This document shows, one piece after another, positions 32,842 through 45,500 of a DNA stretch of 64,000 nt. Numbering within the stretch: the first letter of the stretch is position 1; each line of letters starts with the position of its first letter. A program made the translations under genes and the position numbers. The notes below the pieces were generated by a model. That model had not been told where the DNA came from, searched no databases, and saw nothing but the letters and a program-made list of their open reading frames with translations. Source of the stretch: Tamarix chinensis (lineage: Eukaryota > Streptophyta > Magnoliopsida > Caryophyllales > Tamaricaceae); NCBI GenBank assembly GCA_030549775.1, contig CM060176.1, positions 101,537,569 through 101,601,568 on the forward strand. Reading direction: 5' to 3'.

Positions 32842-35416
32842 ATGTCTGCGGAGGCTAGTAATACTGGCTCTACGCCAAATTCTTCTCAAAGTACTTCTAG
32901 AGGAAAGAAGGATCCAGTATGGGGTCATTGTAGAGAAGTTGAGGATGCTAATAAGAGAAAAAAGTTACAATGCTTATATTGTTCTAAGCTGCTTTCTGGG
33001 GGTGGAATCCAGCGTGTCAAACAACACTTAGCTGGTGTTAAAGGTCAAGTAGAGAGGTGTAAAAAAGTTCCTCCTGAAGTTGGTTTTGAAATGAACGAAA
33101 GTATTGAAGAGTTTTCTAGAAAAAAAAGAAAGGCACAAGAGCTATTAGCCGAAGATAACCCATATTGTTCAATGGACTTTCCTTCACACCAAGAGCCATG
33201 TTTGATACCTCTTCATACGGTAACTAGTAGTTTCAAATCAGGAGAGAAATTAAGGATTTTAGATAAGGGAAAACAAAAGACTATAAGGAATCATTTCATC
33301 CCAAGAACAACTGCAGGGGCACAACCAACACTAAAAAGTATGTTACAAAGCAAAGATGCTGTTGAGAAAGTTGACATTCTCATTTTTAAGTGGATGATTG
33401 ATTCATGTATCCCATTTAATGCTGCAAATTCTAATTATTATCAGTCTGTTATTGATGGTATAGCTCATATTGGTCCTGGTTATAAGGGACCAACTGTTCA
33501 TGCTCTTTGTGGTTATTTGTTAATGAAAAATGTTGAAGAGGTGAATAATTATGTTGAGACTTTTCGTTCTCATTGGAAAGAATGTGGTTGTACTATTATG
33601 GCAGATGGGTGGACAGACCAACATAATCGAACTTTAATTAACTTCTTAGTTTATTGTCCAAAGGGTACTGTGTTTTTAAAGTCTGTTGATGCTTCTGATG
33701 CTTCAAAAACTGCTGAACTATTACATAAGTTATTTAGAGATATTGTTCTCTATGTTGGTGCTGAAAATGTTGTGCATATGGTGACTGATAATGCTGCGAA
33801 TTATGTTGCTGCTGGAAGGTTGTTAGAGCATGAGTTTAAGTCACTTTATTGGTCTCCTTGTGCTGCACATTGTGTTAATTTGATGCTTAAAGATATGGGT
33901 AAGTTGGATGAGGTGGAAGACATTGTCAAGCATGCCTCAAAAATAACCAAGTATATCTATAATCATTGTTATGCATTGCATTTGATGAGAAAGTTCACGG
34001 AAGGAAGAGAGATTATTCGTCCAGCTCCTACTCGGTTTGCTACTAATTTTATTGCCTTGCAAAGCATTTTGACACATAAGAATGCTCTTAGGGCAATGGT
34101 TGTGTCTAGGGAGTGGACCTCTTGTGCTTATGCTAAGGATAGGGAGGGTAAGAAGTTTGTGGAGAATGTGTTGGATACCACATTTTGGAAGGAGTGTGCT
34201 ATAATTGTGCAACTTACCGAACCTCTTATACGTGTTTTACGATTGGTGGATAGCGGAGAGAAACCATGTATGGGTTATTTATATCAAGCATTTCACAAGG
34301 CTAAAGATGATATGGTTGCTAGATTTCATAGGAGAAAGAAAAGGGTAGAGCCTTATCTTCAAATTATTTCTTCTCGTTGGGATAATCAACTCTCAAGGAA
34401 CTTACATGCAGCTGGTTATTGGTTTAATCCTCATTTCCAGTACTCATCTGAATTTTCTCAACATCAAAGTACTGTGTCTTCTGTTATTGATGTCATTGAG
34501 AGATATGCAAATGGAAATTTCACATTGAGGTCAAAATTAACGAGGGAGATGAGTTCTTTTAGAAAAGCAGAAGGTGATTTTGGAAGATGGTCTGCTGTAC
34601 AAGATCGTTGTGTTTTTGCTCCAGGTATGATTTTGTTACTTATTTCAAGGTATTATCAAAATTTTATATCTATTTACATTTTTTTAGTTTGTTTGGTAAA
34701 TTATTATAATGATTTTGTAGATGAATGGTGGGCATTATATGGATGTGGTGCTCCAAATCTACAAAAGCTTGCCATTCGTGTTTTAAGCCAGACTTGTAGT
34801 GCTTCTGGTTGTGAAAGAAATTGGAGCATATTTGAGCATATCCATTCGAAGAAAAGGAATAGACAAAATTAGACTTGTAGTGCTCAATGATTTAGTTTTT
34901 GTGCACTCTAACTTGAGATTGCAACAAAGGTGTGAATTTAATTTATTGTTGTCTTACTATTGTAAATCATGTGTAAAGTTATTTATTTTATATGATAATA
35001 TTACTAAGCTTGTCTAATTTTGTTTTCTTTTGTGTAGAAATCGATTTAAGACAAGTTATGATCCAATTAATTTTGAAGAGTTTGATGCAATAGGCTCTTG
35101 GATTCTTATGGATGAGCCATCTAATTTGAATAACGAAGAGCTTGAGTTGCTTAGAAATGAATTAGCTTCTGTCACTATTCAAGATAATCCTAGTGAAGGT
35201 ACGAGGCTCATACCTTTTATAGCTTATATAAGTTGATATAATAATTTAAGTAATTATTCTTATTCCATTTTTGTAGACGTATTGGATGAAATCGAAGGAA
35301 ACGAAGATGATGAAGTTGAAGGGGAGAGTGGAGATGATGATGATGAAGATAATCGCATGCATGAAAATGTCATTCCTATATTTTCTAATGTTGGAGATGA
35401 TATAGATAATCTATAG
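32842..35416 (+). pseudogene. hAT transposase, four coding exons, one frameshift
   Basis: Exons are 32,842-34,624, 34,721-34,929, 35,038-35,198 and 35,277-35,416, with clean GT-AG junctions. They would encode about 763 residues. Domains in order: a BED-type zinc finger (C44, C47, H62, C73); a DUF659/RNase H-like region with DGWTD (D255) and TDNAANY (D316), the expected catalytic aspartates; SPCAAHCVNLMLKD; and the C-terminal hAT dimerisation block (LAIRVLSQTCSASGCERNWSIF). After KKRNR the frame shifts by +1 near 34,855-34,880, giving a stop at 34,870. The shifted frame continues VLNDLVFVHSNLRLQQR and splices in phase into the acidic tail (EDDEVEGESGDDDDED). The break is at the end of the dimerisation domain; activity is doubtful but some function cannot be excluded. 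Confidence 0.9.
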
Positions 35417-35839
35417 GATTGGATGAGTAGCTCTTTGATCGAACCATTTAATTTATGTAATCGAATTGTAACTTCTAAACTAATGTGTTTTATTTTAAGT
35501 TATTTATGAATATGTAAGTGACTTGATGTTAAATTATGTTATTTTGTAATTGTATTTGATATGTAGGAGACTTTTAATATGGAATTATGTTATTTTATGA
35601 TCTTATATGAATATGTAATGATCACTTTAATTGACTTTAATTATTTTATTTTGTAATATTAAGTATTAAATACTTAAACTATATTTTTAAACAAATACGA
35701 ATAGATTTGACTTTAATTGAGTGAACAAGTTGAACCACTGGTTCGACTAGTTCAAACCACTGGTCCGACCACTAAACCAGTGAACCAGTAATCCGATCGG
35801 TTCGATGACCGGTTCGGTTTTTAAAACTATGGTTGGAAG

Positions 35840-37435
35840 TATAGAAGTATGGTGTGAGATGTATCTAGATATGTTTATATATATATAAAGTTTTGTTTAT
35901 ACAAATAAAAGTTTAAGAATAGATTGGATTACAACACAAAATTGCTAAATGAAAATGTTGTCAATAATGACGACTTTAGAAAATCAAAATACAGAGTATA
36001 TAATTACTATTTTATATGGGATAATTACAAAAGCAAAAAAGGATAATTATTAATATAATTTCTAGTATTGTACATAATAAATAATTATTTTTTTATGAAG
36101 CTTTTGTAAATGAAAAAAGTTATTTATAATCTAGAGTTTAGGTGATCAAAATATAGTGTATAATTACTATTTTATACAAGATAATTACCAACCCGGAGTT
36201 GATAGTTATCAATATTGCAACTTGGATGCAGTATATGAATAAAATAATTAATTTTCAATCAATTATGTTAATTATAATTGTTATCTTATAGTGTAAATTT
36301 TATTCTACATATAATTATAACTTTAATAATGAAATTTATAACAAGTAATATTGCAATGATTATAATCATTTCATATAACTATCTTTATTATCTTTGATTC
36401 TCTAGTTTTATGTGTTATTTTAGATTTTGGCAAGAAGAATTAAAAAAATAATTTGAATGATAAAATTATCCCTATTAAAATATCATTGGAATGCATTTTA
36501 GAGATAAGATAATTACCAAATGTTATAAGATAATCACTTGGAAGCATAATTGGGAGGATAATCCTAATCACTAAATTATGTACGATAATTACTGGTTTAT
36601 TTTTTATTATATCTTACTACATACGTTTGAATGTATAATATACGTAGTGATACTTTATCTCCTCGGGTGGAGTAATTCTTTGCCGAAAAGCTACAATTTA
36701 TTATTGTCTAAAAAGCTCTTTGTTGAGAAGCTCATAGTAATTTTTTTTCCTAATTATGCTCATGTCATTTTATACTTTTAGCTAATTTTTGGATATCATG
36801 GTTCGGTTAATTTCATGTAATTTTTAATTAGTTGCGGCAATCGTGTCGACCATAGCTATAGAATGCGTATTAATCAATAGGAATGATATTTTGGTCATAA
36901 ATGAGAAAAACAGAAAATAGTGGCACGTAGTATTATTAGTAACTAGTTTTTAAACCCACGCTTTGGATGGAAACTTTTAAATTGATTAAAGGCTGGTACA
37001 ATATTTTCAGAACATAATTATTAGTTTTATAGTCATAGTTTCAATAAATACATTTATATAATTTTCTTGTGGGTGTAAAAGGATTAAAGAATAACATAAT
37101 AAAATGACGTAATGGATGAGAAAGCATTAAAAAAAAAGTATAAGATATTGTTCACAGAAAAGAATGAACGACATAAATATTGTTTTCTAAATCTTGAGAA
37201 ACACAATGCGTAAAATCTAGTCATAAACTAACAAAAATAAACACCACCTGCTGTATATTATTAGTTCCTATTTTTCAAAGACATAAACTTAAGTAGTTTT
37301 AATGAGGCAACATCTCCATCGTTCCAGACGATTTGTTATTGTTAGCGGAGAAAAAAGACATAAACACCACCTGCTGTATATTATTAGTTACTATTTTCCC
37401 CATAAGAGGGGCATTTTATTTATATCAGAGGATCC
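35840..37435. other. AT-rich intergenic sequence with short dispersed repeats
   Basis: No gene. TATAATTACTATTTTATA occurs twice (about 35,999 and 36,159) among GATAATTACC/GATAATCAC words. A direct repeat of about 35 bp with core AACACCACCTGCTGTATATT lies at about 37,239-37,275 and 37,363-37,398. The open frame at 36,578-36,781 is not recognisable. Confidence 0.45.
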
Positions 37436-37439
37436 ACAT

Positions 37440-39480
37440 TTAGATTGTACCATATTGGTCTAGCTTACGGACGAGTGACGACCCAGTGCATTTTCTACCT
37501 CCCATCGTCGATCTGCTTTGATTACGTTCTCCCATCATAACATTAGCAGGTTTATAATACTCCATTAATGCTTCTCGGTAAGCCGCTACAGTTTGCATGG
37601 CGGCTCTTACTGCTTCATTCGGCTCCGGTAATATTATCCCCATTTAACTTTTTTCCCTCTGTTTCTAATATTCCTCCATAAGGTCCATATATAATATTTG
37701 TATGATAGAGCAAGCCATCTCCAAGCCCTCATCGTCCAAACTTTGTCGTCATTCAAGAAATGCACCCAGTCCATCGCTGTATCGCAGCTGATCTCCTCAC
37801 TTCTCAGTGTCAACGCCGAGGATGCATAACCGGGCCACACCTGCAAAAGGACAGATTTTCAGTACATGTCTATGGGAGTTTCCGTACTGTTCTCGCATAC
37901 CTTGCATGACGAGTACGCATGAATCTCTGTACCTTATAATTTCCGGGGCCCAACTACCTGCCTTTTGTCGCCAAGAAACCTTTAATTTGCATGCTTTCTG
38001 TGCACAGACTTTCACCTTTGTTCGGCGTCTTTAGCTTCCATTGGTCCGCCTACGGCTTGAGCCGATTGGCCCGTCTGCCCTCGCTCCCCTGTACATTTAT
38101 TATCCTTGCCGAAAAAGACTCTAGATTTATCGCAGCTCACTTCCTGTCCCGATTCTCTCTCTTATTGTCTTAGAATGGCCCGAATAGCTTCGAACTCATG
38201 TTCTGTAACTCTGCAGGAAATGTAACTGTCTATCATCTGCAAAGAATCCGTAAGAAATCATCACTGTAGTACGTACGTGTGCCACCTTTGCATGGCCCCT
38301 GAACCACACCTTGCAAAACTGCATTATTTATCAAGCGAGAAAAGGTTCTCAGCACAAAGCAAAAATAGATACGGTGAGAGGGAATCCCCTTGATGCGGCC
38401 TCTTCGTGGGGTGTAATAATGCAACCAATCTCGCTATGCTGAAAAGTTATACAGTATCGCACACCGGTCGGTCACACAGCAAATGGTTCGATTCGATGCA
38501 CCCGATCTGTCGCAAATTAAAGCTCATTCTCCTCATAATTAGAGTTCTCCAGAAAATGCCAGGTGACTTTATCATATACTTTACTTATGTCAAGCGTTAT
38601 TGCCTCAGCTCCTTTTTTGCCCCTTTTAGCTTACGCTTCATCCCATCATATGCAAGGTCTCGTGAGCAACTATAATGTAATGTTATCTGGGATATAAGAC
38701 GACCGGGCACACAAGCACTCTGAGCAGGAGAAACTAATTTTGGTAACACCAAATTCAACTGATTAGCACGAACTTTAGCTATAATGCAATAGATCACATT
38801 ACACCGCTAAATGGGTCTAAAATCTTTGCACCACAGGGATGGATTCTGAATTACAAGAACAAGGACGGCGCTATAGTCATATTTATGTCCGCACAGGAAG
38901 AACACCATCATTCAAGAAATTCAGACGCACGTCTTCGCCCACCATATGCCAGAATGATTGAAAGAAAGAGGGAGACATACCATTAGGAGTCAGGGCCATT
39001 GCCTCATTTTCTCTTCTCTCGCAAAATTATCTACAAGTAGAAAGGGTGTTGTCCTGCGTAACCACTCTGTCTAAAATGCAAGCAGTATCGTCGTTGGGTT
39101 GGGATTGTGCACTCGAAAAAATATCAAACAAGTGTGCCGTGCGTAATAATACCCCCCCAACCCCTTCATCCATCTGTATCCCCCATGCCTCCAGGTCATT
39201 CAACAGACCTCGTACATCATGATGATACTTGGTATTCTTATCCACTCCACTCAACGCATCCATCTTAGATCTTTGCCGCCAAAATAACTCCTCTTTTAGC
39301 AAGCCATCTCTCCACGGCTCCCTTTTTAGTTCACGTTCTCTGCTAATATCAACCGCCTCGCCATTGCCCATCCTACGGTACTCTTCCGCTTTACGCTTGG
39401 CAAGCTATATATGCTCAAAAAGGGCACCCGCTTCCTCCCTGCTCCATTTTCTCAGCACCTCTCCATAACACTTCATTTGA
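37440..39480 (-). pseudogene. Degenerate LINE remnant
   Basis: The minus-strand frames give scattered LINE ORF2 pieces in the right order. The pre-RT segment at 39,027-39,371 reads LLKEELFWRQRSKMDALSGVDKNTKYHH. An RT block at 38,597-38,797 reads ANQLNLVLPKLVSPAQSACVPGRLI. A frameshifted RT remnant near 38,300-38,410 resembles QGDSLSPYLF, and 37,634-37,846 resembles the zinc-knuckle end. Frameshifts and stops separate every piece, and no target-site duplication was found. It is unrelated in detail to the LINE at 15,226-17,487 and much older looking. Confidence 0.75.
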
Positions 39481-39505
39481 TTCATCACATGACATCACAA
39501 CTTAT

Positions 39506-40231
39506 TGATGGGAAAAAATAAGGGATTACCAATATTAACAATTACCCAAGTAGATGGTGTCAACCACAGCAAGATAACAATCCACAATGATATCAAATCA
39601 GCAAGTAAATAAGTGTAAATGCTCAAGCAAACAAATAAAAGAGACACAAGAATTTTTACGTGGGAAACCCTCAAAGTGAAAGAGGTAAAACCCACGGGAC
39701 CTAGTCCAGAAACTTGCTCCACTATAATCAAAGATAATTATAACAATCTCCTTACAATGAGCACCTAAAAGGGTACACAACCCACCAAATTTTTATCAAC
39801 CAACAAACAACCAAACCAAGAAAAATGATGAGGTTTCGTCACCAGAAAACAGGGGCTCGGTACAGTGGCAATATCTCACAAACTAGAGCAGTAATAGACA
39901 AACCAGCCGTTGGATTTGAAGAAACAGATGTCCCGAAGATACTGTCAAAATTTCAGCTAAATCGGATCACGTTTGACCTTCGATCGGAGCACTTGATGAA
40001 AACTGCGCAGGAGAAAAACGCCCAGAATTACACTTCGTGAAACCTTTGCCCTTCTAGTTTCGGTGTTTGATGGCCATCCGAATTCTCTCAATGCTCCTTA
40101 GTAAAGCTGAGAGTAAAAGAATTATCAAGGAAGCCACCCAAAAATAATCCAAAGAACCTTTGAGCTACCCCCATAAATAAAATAAATAAAATATGAGCTT
40201 TTCCACATAGCAAGGGACTCATAACCCAACA
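39506..40231 (-). mobile_element. Solo LTR, 726 bp, Copia-like, TSD CTTAT
   Basis: A perfect 5 bp target-site duplication CTTAT lies at 39,501-39,505 and 40,232-40,236. The ends are TGATGGG...CCCAACA, i.e. TG...CA with a slightly decayed inverted repeat (TGTTGGG on the minus strand). The block AATTTTTACGTGGGAAACCC near 39,650 is of the type common in plant Copia LTRs. No internal retrotransposon sequence is present, so it is a solo LTR. It abuts the old LINE remnant. The open frames inside are not genes. Copia assignment and strand are inferred from the TGTTGG start. Confidence 0.85.
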
Positions 40232-40236
40232 CTTAT

Positions 40237-41680
40237 AACTTTCGTTATCAATACATAATATAACTTTGTAAATTTAGTAAATTTGATAACTGAATTTTTT
40301 TTTATATCAATAGCGTACAAGTGACCTCAATTATGCATCACTAATGGCATAGTATCATTATTTAACATCAATAATATAAATCTCTAAAGTCCCTATCTTT
40401 AATAAGTACTAATAATATTAATAGTATCATTATTGAACATCGGCAAGATATCATAACTATGTATATTTTAACTACTTGCTTATTATCTAACGTCAACGGT
40501 ACAAAATTAATTATTTTTAATAAGTTATAATAATAATATCATTATTTAGCATTCATATTATAGTAATTATTATCTTAATCCTATATTGTTAACGATGTAT
40601 GATTTCATTATTTGTGGGGGAAAAAATATAGATATATAAGGTTGGTGGTATATTTGATAAAACACAATTGTATTGTTATTGAACATGACGCGGATATTAG
40701 CTAGTTATCATAAATATGCATACTTACAATTGTGTAGTTTCATAATCTACATTCATATACAGTGTACTGGTTATCGAATGTTTTCGGATGAAATATTCAT
40801 CTTTTCTAATTCTATAAGATTGCAGCATTTATGATGGAAGTATTTATTATAATTATACCAAAATAATACAATGGATCATAGAATAATAAATTAGTTTGGA
40901 AATTTTATAACTAACTTCCATATTTAAGTCAATAAACTTCATATTATTTGGCATTTAGATCAAATATTATGTAGTTGGGCATATTAATATTTGCTAATAG
41001 AATTAATTAATGATGGGAGCTTATATTCCTTAACTTATGCCTACCAATTACAAACTTTTGTTTATCATTTCATCTTATAATTGTACCACTGTTTTGCTAA
41101 CATTATCCCACCTTCATTAACTTATTTATGTTATAGCATATAGAAAATAAAAAGAAGGACAATAAACATTCAAAGCTTCATGGTGTTTTTATCTTTAGAA
41201 AACTATTTTCTATTTTTCATCTCTAATTTTCAATGAAGAAGAAAAATGTTTTCATATATCTATGTCATAAAACTAACTTTTTAAAAATTTAAAATTAAAA
41301 ATATGTTCATGTTCTTCTCGATTGGATGATGATAATAATAACAATAGTATATTATGATTAGCAGCAATATTAATATTGCTAAGAATAATATGATTAATTT
41401 TAATAATAATAATATATTACTTTTATAATGATGATGCTATTATTATTATTATTATTGGCAATAAAAATATTTGTAACAATCATAATATTATTGATAATAA
41501 TATACAAATTAATAATATTATTATTAGTATCACTAAAAATGATCACAAAAATAAAAATATTAATATTAAAACGTATTATGACACTAATAAGATCAATTAA
41601 GGAAAATTATAAAAATACTAAAATGATGATATTAAAAATAATATTGTGGTTGTTATTATTATTATCAACATTGTTATTCA

Positions 41681-41740
<60 letters not shown>

Positions 41741-41827
41741 CATCATCATCATCATCATTCTAAAGATAGTTATTATTATTGATATAATATTAGTAATAAT
41801 ATTATTGTTAATGTAAATATAATATTA

Positions 41828-41860
<33 letters not shown>

Positions 41861-42560
41861 CTCTCTTAATTATAGTAATAATGATATTAATATGAATAGT
41901 ATTATTAATATTATGTTTATTACAATTTAACATTTTATTATTAATAGTAACGTTAATAAAGTATTAACATTATTATTAATACGGCTAATTGATATAATAT
42001 TTATATTTATATTATTTTTCTTATCATTATTATTACTAAAAATATTAACATTCATAATAATAATAATAATATTTTAATATATTAACAATAATGATCTTGT
42101 GATTAGTACTAATTTTATTTTTATTAATATATTATTAATAACAAAAAATAATATTGACTGTATCATTAATAATATTATTAATAATAAATTTTATAATTAG
42201 AAAATATGAAAAAAAAACAAGGACTTACATTTATAGAGAAAACTTAGAAAAGATAGTTTATATTATTTTCTAATTTTGTTTAGAAAGTTTGGAAATCATA
42301 TTTTCTAAAATTTGAAAAAATTAGAAAATGACCTTGTTTTTCGAAATAAAAGCAATCTTAATTTTAGTTTGCTTTTATTTTCTTTCCTTCCTTTCCTTTT
42401 AGTTTTTCATATTTTTTGGCAATTAATTACCGTACTTTTTCATTTTTCCTTGTCGCATCTGTTTTGTCTTGGCCCTTGAGCTCATTTTTGCTGGCTCGGA
42501 GTTGGAGAATTGCGGAAAAACTGAAGATGGGTGGAAGACTGGAAATTTAAAAGAGACACA
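40237..42560. other. AT-rich intergenic and upstream region of the TBC gene
   Basis: No gene. 41,330-42,190 is an extended degenerate ATT/TAA-rich region whose core (41,681-41,758) is an uninterrupted (ATT)n(CAT)n microsatellite; the Leu/Ile-only open frame at 41,428-41,763 is an artefact of it. The last 350 bp are the promoter/5' UTR side of the TBC gene, without a clear TATA box. Confidence 0.6.
41681..41758. repeat. (ATT)n(CAT)n microsatellite
   Basis: About 20 ATT units are followed by six CAT units. Confidence 0.95.
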
Positions 42561-42590
42561 GAGCGATGATCATTGCGGCGAGCAACAAAT

Positions 42591-45500
42591 ATGAAGAACA
42601 CTTCCAACATCAACATTAACGATGGAGGAAATGATGGAAGGAAAGATTCAGCCAGCCTTGATTCTAGATTTAACCAGACTCTGAAAAGCGTCCAAGGGTA
42701 CTCTCTCCCTGTCCACCACTTCAATCGAACTCTTCCACGCGATCTATGTTTATTTGTTCTTTGTGTTATTTCCAGAATTTAAATTATCTATTTGCTCAAC
42801 TTGATTAGATCTCTTTCTGAATTTTACTATTTTGGGTTTTGGTGAGCTTCTCGATTCTCAGTTATCCATGCCTGCAAATGCTATCACATTTGCTCTCCAA
42901 CGCATTTCGGCTAAAGCTTTCGATCTCTCAAATCAACAGTATTGGTCGAGTGTGGGAATAGAAGTTTCTAAGTTTCCTTCTTCATTCATTTGGAAATAGC
43001 AGCTCAATTCGCTGACTGATTGATCCGATGATGAGAGGAGGTTCTTTCATTTATCAAGTTGAAGTTGAAAATCCTGAAGTGAAATGCCTGGATATTTGTA
43101 TAGTGTTTCGGTGCTGTATTTTCTGTCAATCACAATTTCGATAATCGTCTATAGTTTGTTACGATGGCATAGTGTTATTTTCTGTTTTCTGAAGCTGAAG
43201 CAAAATGAGAGGATCTGCCCGGATATGACTTAACTGTTTGCTTCGTTATTTTATTATTTTTTCCAATTTCACCTGAGCGGATACTACAGTGCCTTTTGAT
43301 TTCCATCTTTCTTTATGTAACTAGAAAAGCATCTTGGTCGTCATGTTGTAACTGTAAATTAATGAAGCGATGTGTTTATTTGCACATTACTCTTGTTGAA
43401 GCTATTATTCATCTTCTATTATCTGTTCTTATTCAATCCGTGCTAGCTGGTTGAATGATTGATGGAAATTCTTAAATATTTGGAGAAAGATCAGTGGAAG
43501 TTTTTAGATGTGTGATCAGTAGGAATGATGAGTTTCACAGATGTTCTAGATTGTCAATGAGCATTATCTTGCCTTGCCGTGAGGCAGGCCAATTTTCGTC
43601 CATGTAACTGAATTTATACTTGTCCACCGCATGCTTTCATTATATTTTATAACTTGAATTGATCTCCAGGTTGCTAAAAGGTCGCACTTTCCCTGGTAAA
43701 GTACTTCTGACACGGAGATCAGACCTTCCGGATACCTCAGGTATATATGGTTCTCCACGGGACTTTGGAAGAAGTTTGTCTGAGAATTACGTTGGGTCAA
43801 GTGAGCAGGGGGATGGATCAACTGAGGCAAGAAAAATATTATCATCGCTCGTTTGTATATGCACGGATATATGATATTGTAGTCCTAAATTTCAATTGTT
43901 GATTGGATATGTAGGCTGAATATCGAAGTACAGACAATACAAGTCCTAGCACAGTTCTAAATACTTCTAAACCATCAGCCTTGAATATGGATAACACATC
44001 TAAAGAGGTTCAGAGAAGTACCACAAGTACAAGGGCTACAGATTCCGCAAGGATCATGAAGTTTAAGAAGGAGCTTTGTGCACCTACAGTTATACTAGGT
44101 ATCATTTGGCCCCCACTCAGCGATTGAGGAATCTAGTCATGGGTTACATCTTACTGGGCAGCATGGATTGGCAATTACCATCTCCTGACTTGTTTTATGG
44201 ATTGCTATCCAGTTCCTGAGGAGTTCTTGTAGTGATTCATTCTTGAAGTTGAAGTTACCTTCCTAATTATAAGTTCTAAGAATAATGAGAAGTTTGATAA
44301 TTGTGTTTTATCCTATAGATAAGCTGCGTGGGCTAGCTTGGAATGGTGTCCCCTCATATATGCGTCCTACTGTGTGGAGACTCCTTCTGGTAAGTGCCAA
44401 ACCTTCATCACATACAATATATGAAGTGCTCAGTTGTTAGAATATAGTAATTTGTTAGTCTCACACAAAGGATCATATGTGAAGATAGTTGGAGCTCAAT
44501 ATGCTAAAGATCTGTACGGTCATTGAGTGTGGGACGTGCCCAATTATAAAGAGTAGATTTCGAAGATTAGTATATCTTGTCTTGTGCTTTGGAAAGTATT
44601 TCAAGCATCTATATCATCTTCATTAGAAGCTACACAATCCTACAATTGTTTGTCACTATAAGAACCACATAATTACAATTACTATTATGGGATTGCATAT
44701 ATTCATCTGTATGTGCACCATTATTTTTCCCTTTCAATAGTTTGGTAGGCACAAAGGTGGTTGCTCTTCTTGCTGTTTTCGTTATGTGTAAGTTTTGTAT
44801 TGTAACAAATCCTGTGTACCTTTTAGCATGCTTAGTTGACGTGGGATACATTGCATTCTGATGTGGCCACTGCATACAGCATGACTGTGCAGTAGGAGGT
44901 GTGGTGGCAGATGCCAATTGTAACAAACGCACTAGTAAGACTTAACTCACCTTTGAAATTGGCTTGTAAGGGGAGGATGCCTAGCGGATTATATACCTTC
45001 AACGTAACCTATACTTGGTCAATGTGGGATTGTAACACATTCTTCTTTATCCGAGGACACCAAAGAATAGGAAACAAAGTTGAAGTCGGTAAAGCATTGC
45101 TTTCCTAAACAGAAAGCTCATATATGTAGCATGTGATGATTGGCAAAACTGTCATCAAATTGCAAGTAGAAGATCCACTATGTTCGACAAGAACTGAGTG
45201 GAGATTGATGATTGTGTTAGACATATAATCAATGAAAGCTGCCAAAAAAATTCACTGTGCTGGATAATTGATGCATTTGTAGTAAGTTAGAATATATGTT
45301 CTGGAAGAAATTGCCCTGAAACACATCTTGCTTCATCTGAGGACACCAAAAGGCAGAAAACAAAGCAAAAGTTCATAGAACCAGCTCATGTTGTCTCGTT
45401 CCTGAACAATTGGCCTTATGTTATTTTAGTTTGTAATGATTTGACAGTGCTGTTTTTCACTGTAATAGGAGAGATGTACTAAGTGCAGCTGAATGAAGAT

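Larger units (their letters stand above)
31050..35831 (+). mobile_element. hAT DNA transposon, 4782 bp, near-intact, TSD GTTGGAAG
   Basis: A perfect 8 bp target-site duplication GTTGGAAG flanks the element (31,042-31,049 and 35,832-35,839). Terminal inverted repeats are CATAGTATTAAAAATCGGACC at the left and the inverse of CATAGTTTTAAAAACCGAACC at the right; both continue into subterminal CCGG- and AACCAGTGAACCAG-rich DNA. Inside is a spliced transposase gene (32,842-35,416) preceded by a 1,024 bp 5' UTR intron (31,818-32,841, CAG|GTGAGT...AAAG|ATG). 8 bp TSDs and a BED/DUF659/hAT-dimerisation protein identify the hAT superfamily. The perfect TSD suggests a fairly recent insertion. Confidence 0.93.

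Noticed and set aside
34625..34720. Read-through of the hAT transposase across 34,625-34,720 as coding
   Set aside because: The 96 bp has GT-AG ends and translates to a hydrophobic insert absent from the family; splicing restores FAP|DEWWALYG.
36938..36980. Possible Helitron 3' end (ACTAGT next to AAACCCACGCTTTGG)
   Set aside because: The hairpin is imperfect and no matching 5' TC end or helicase was found; too weak to annotate.
41428..41763. 111-residue open frame of Leu/Ile/Ser
   Set aside because: It is translation of an ATT/CAT microsatellite region; no protein-like composition.
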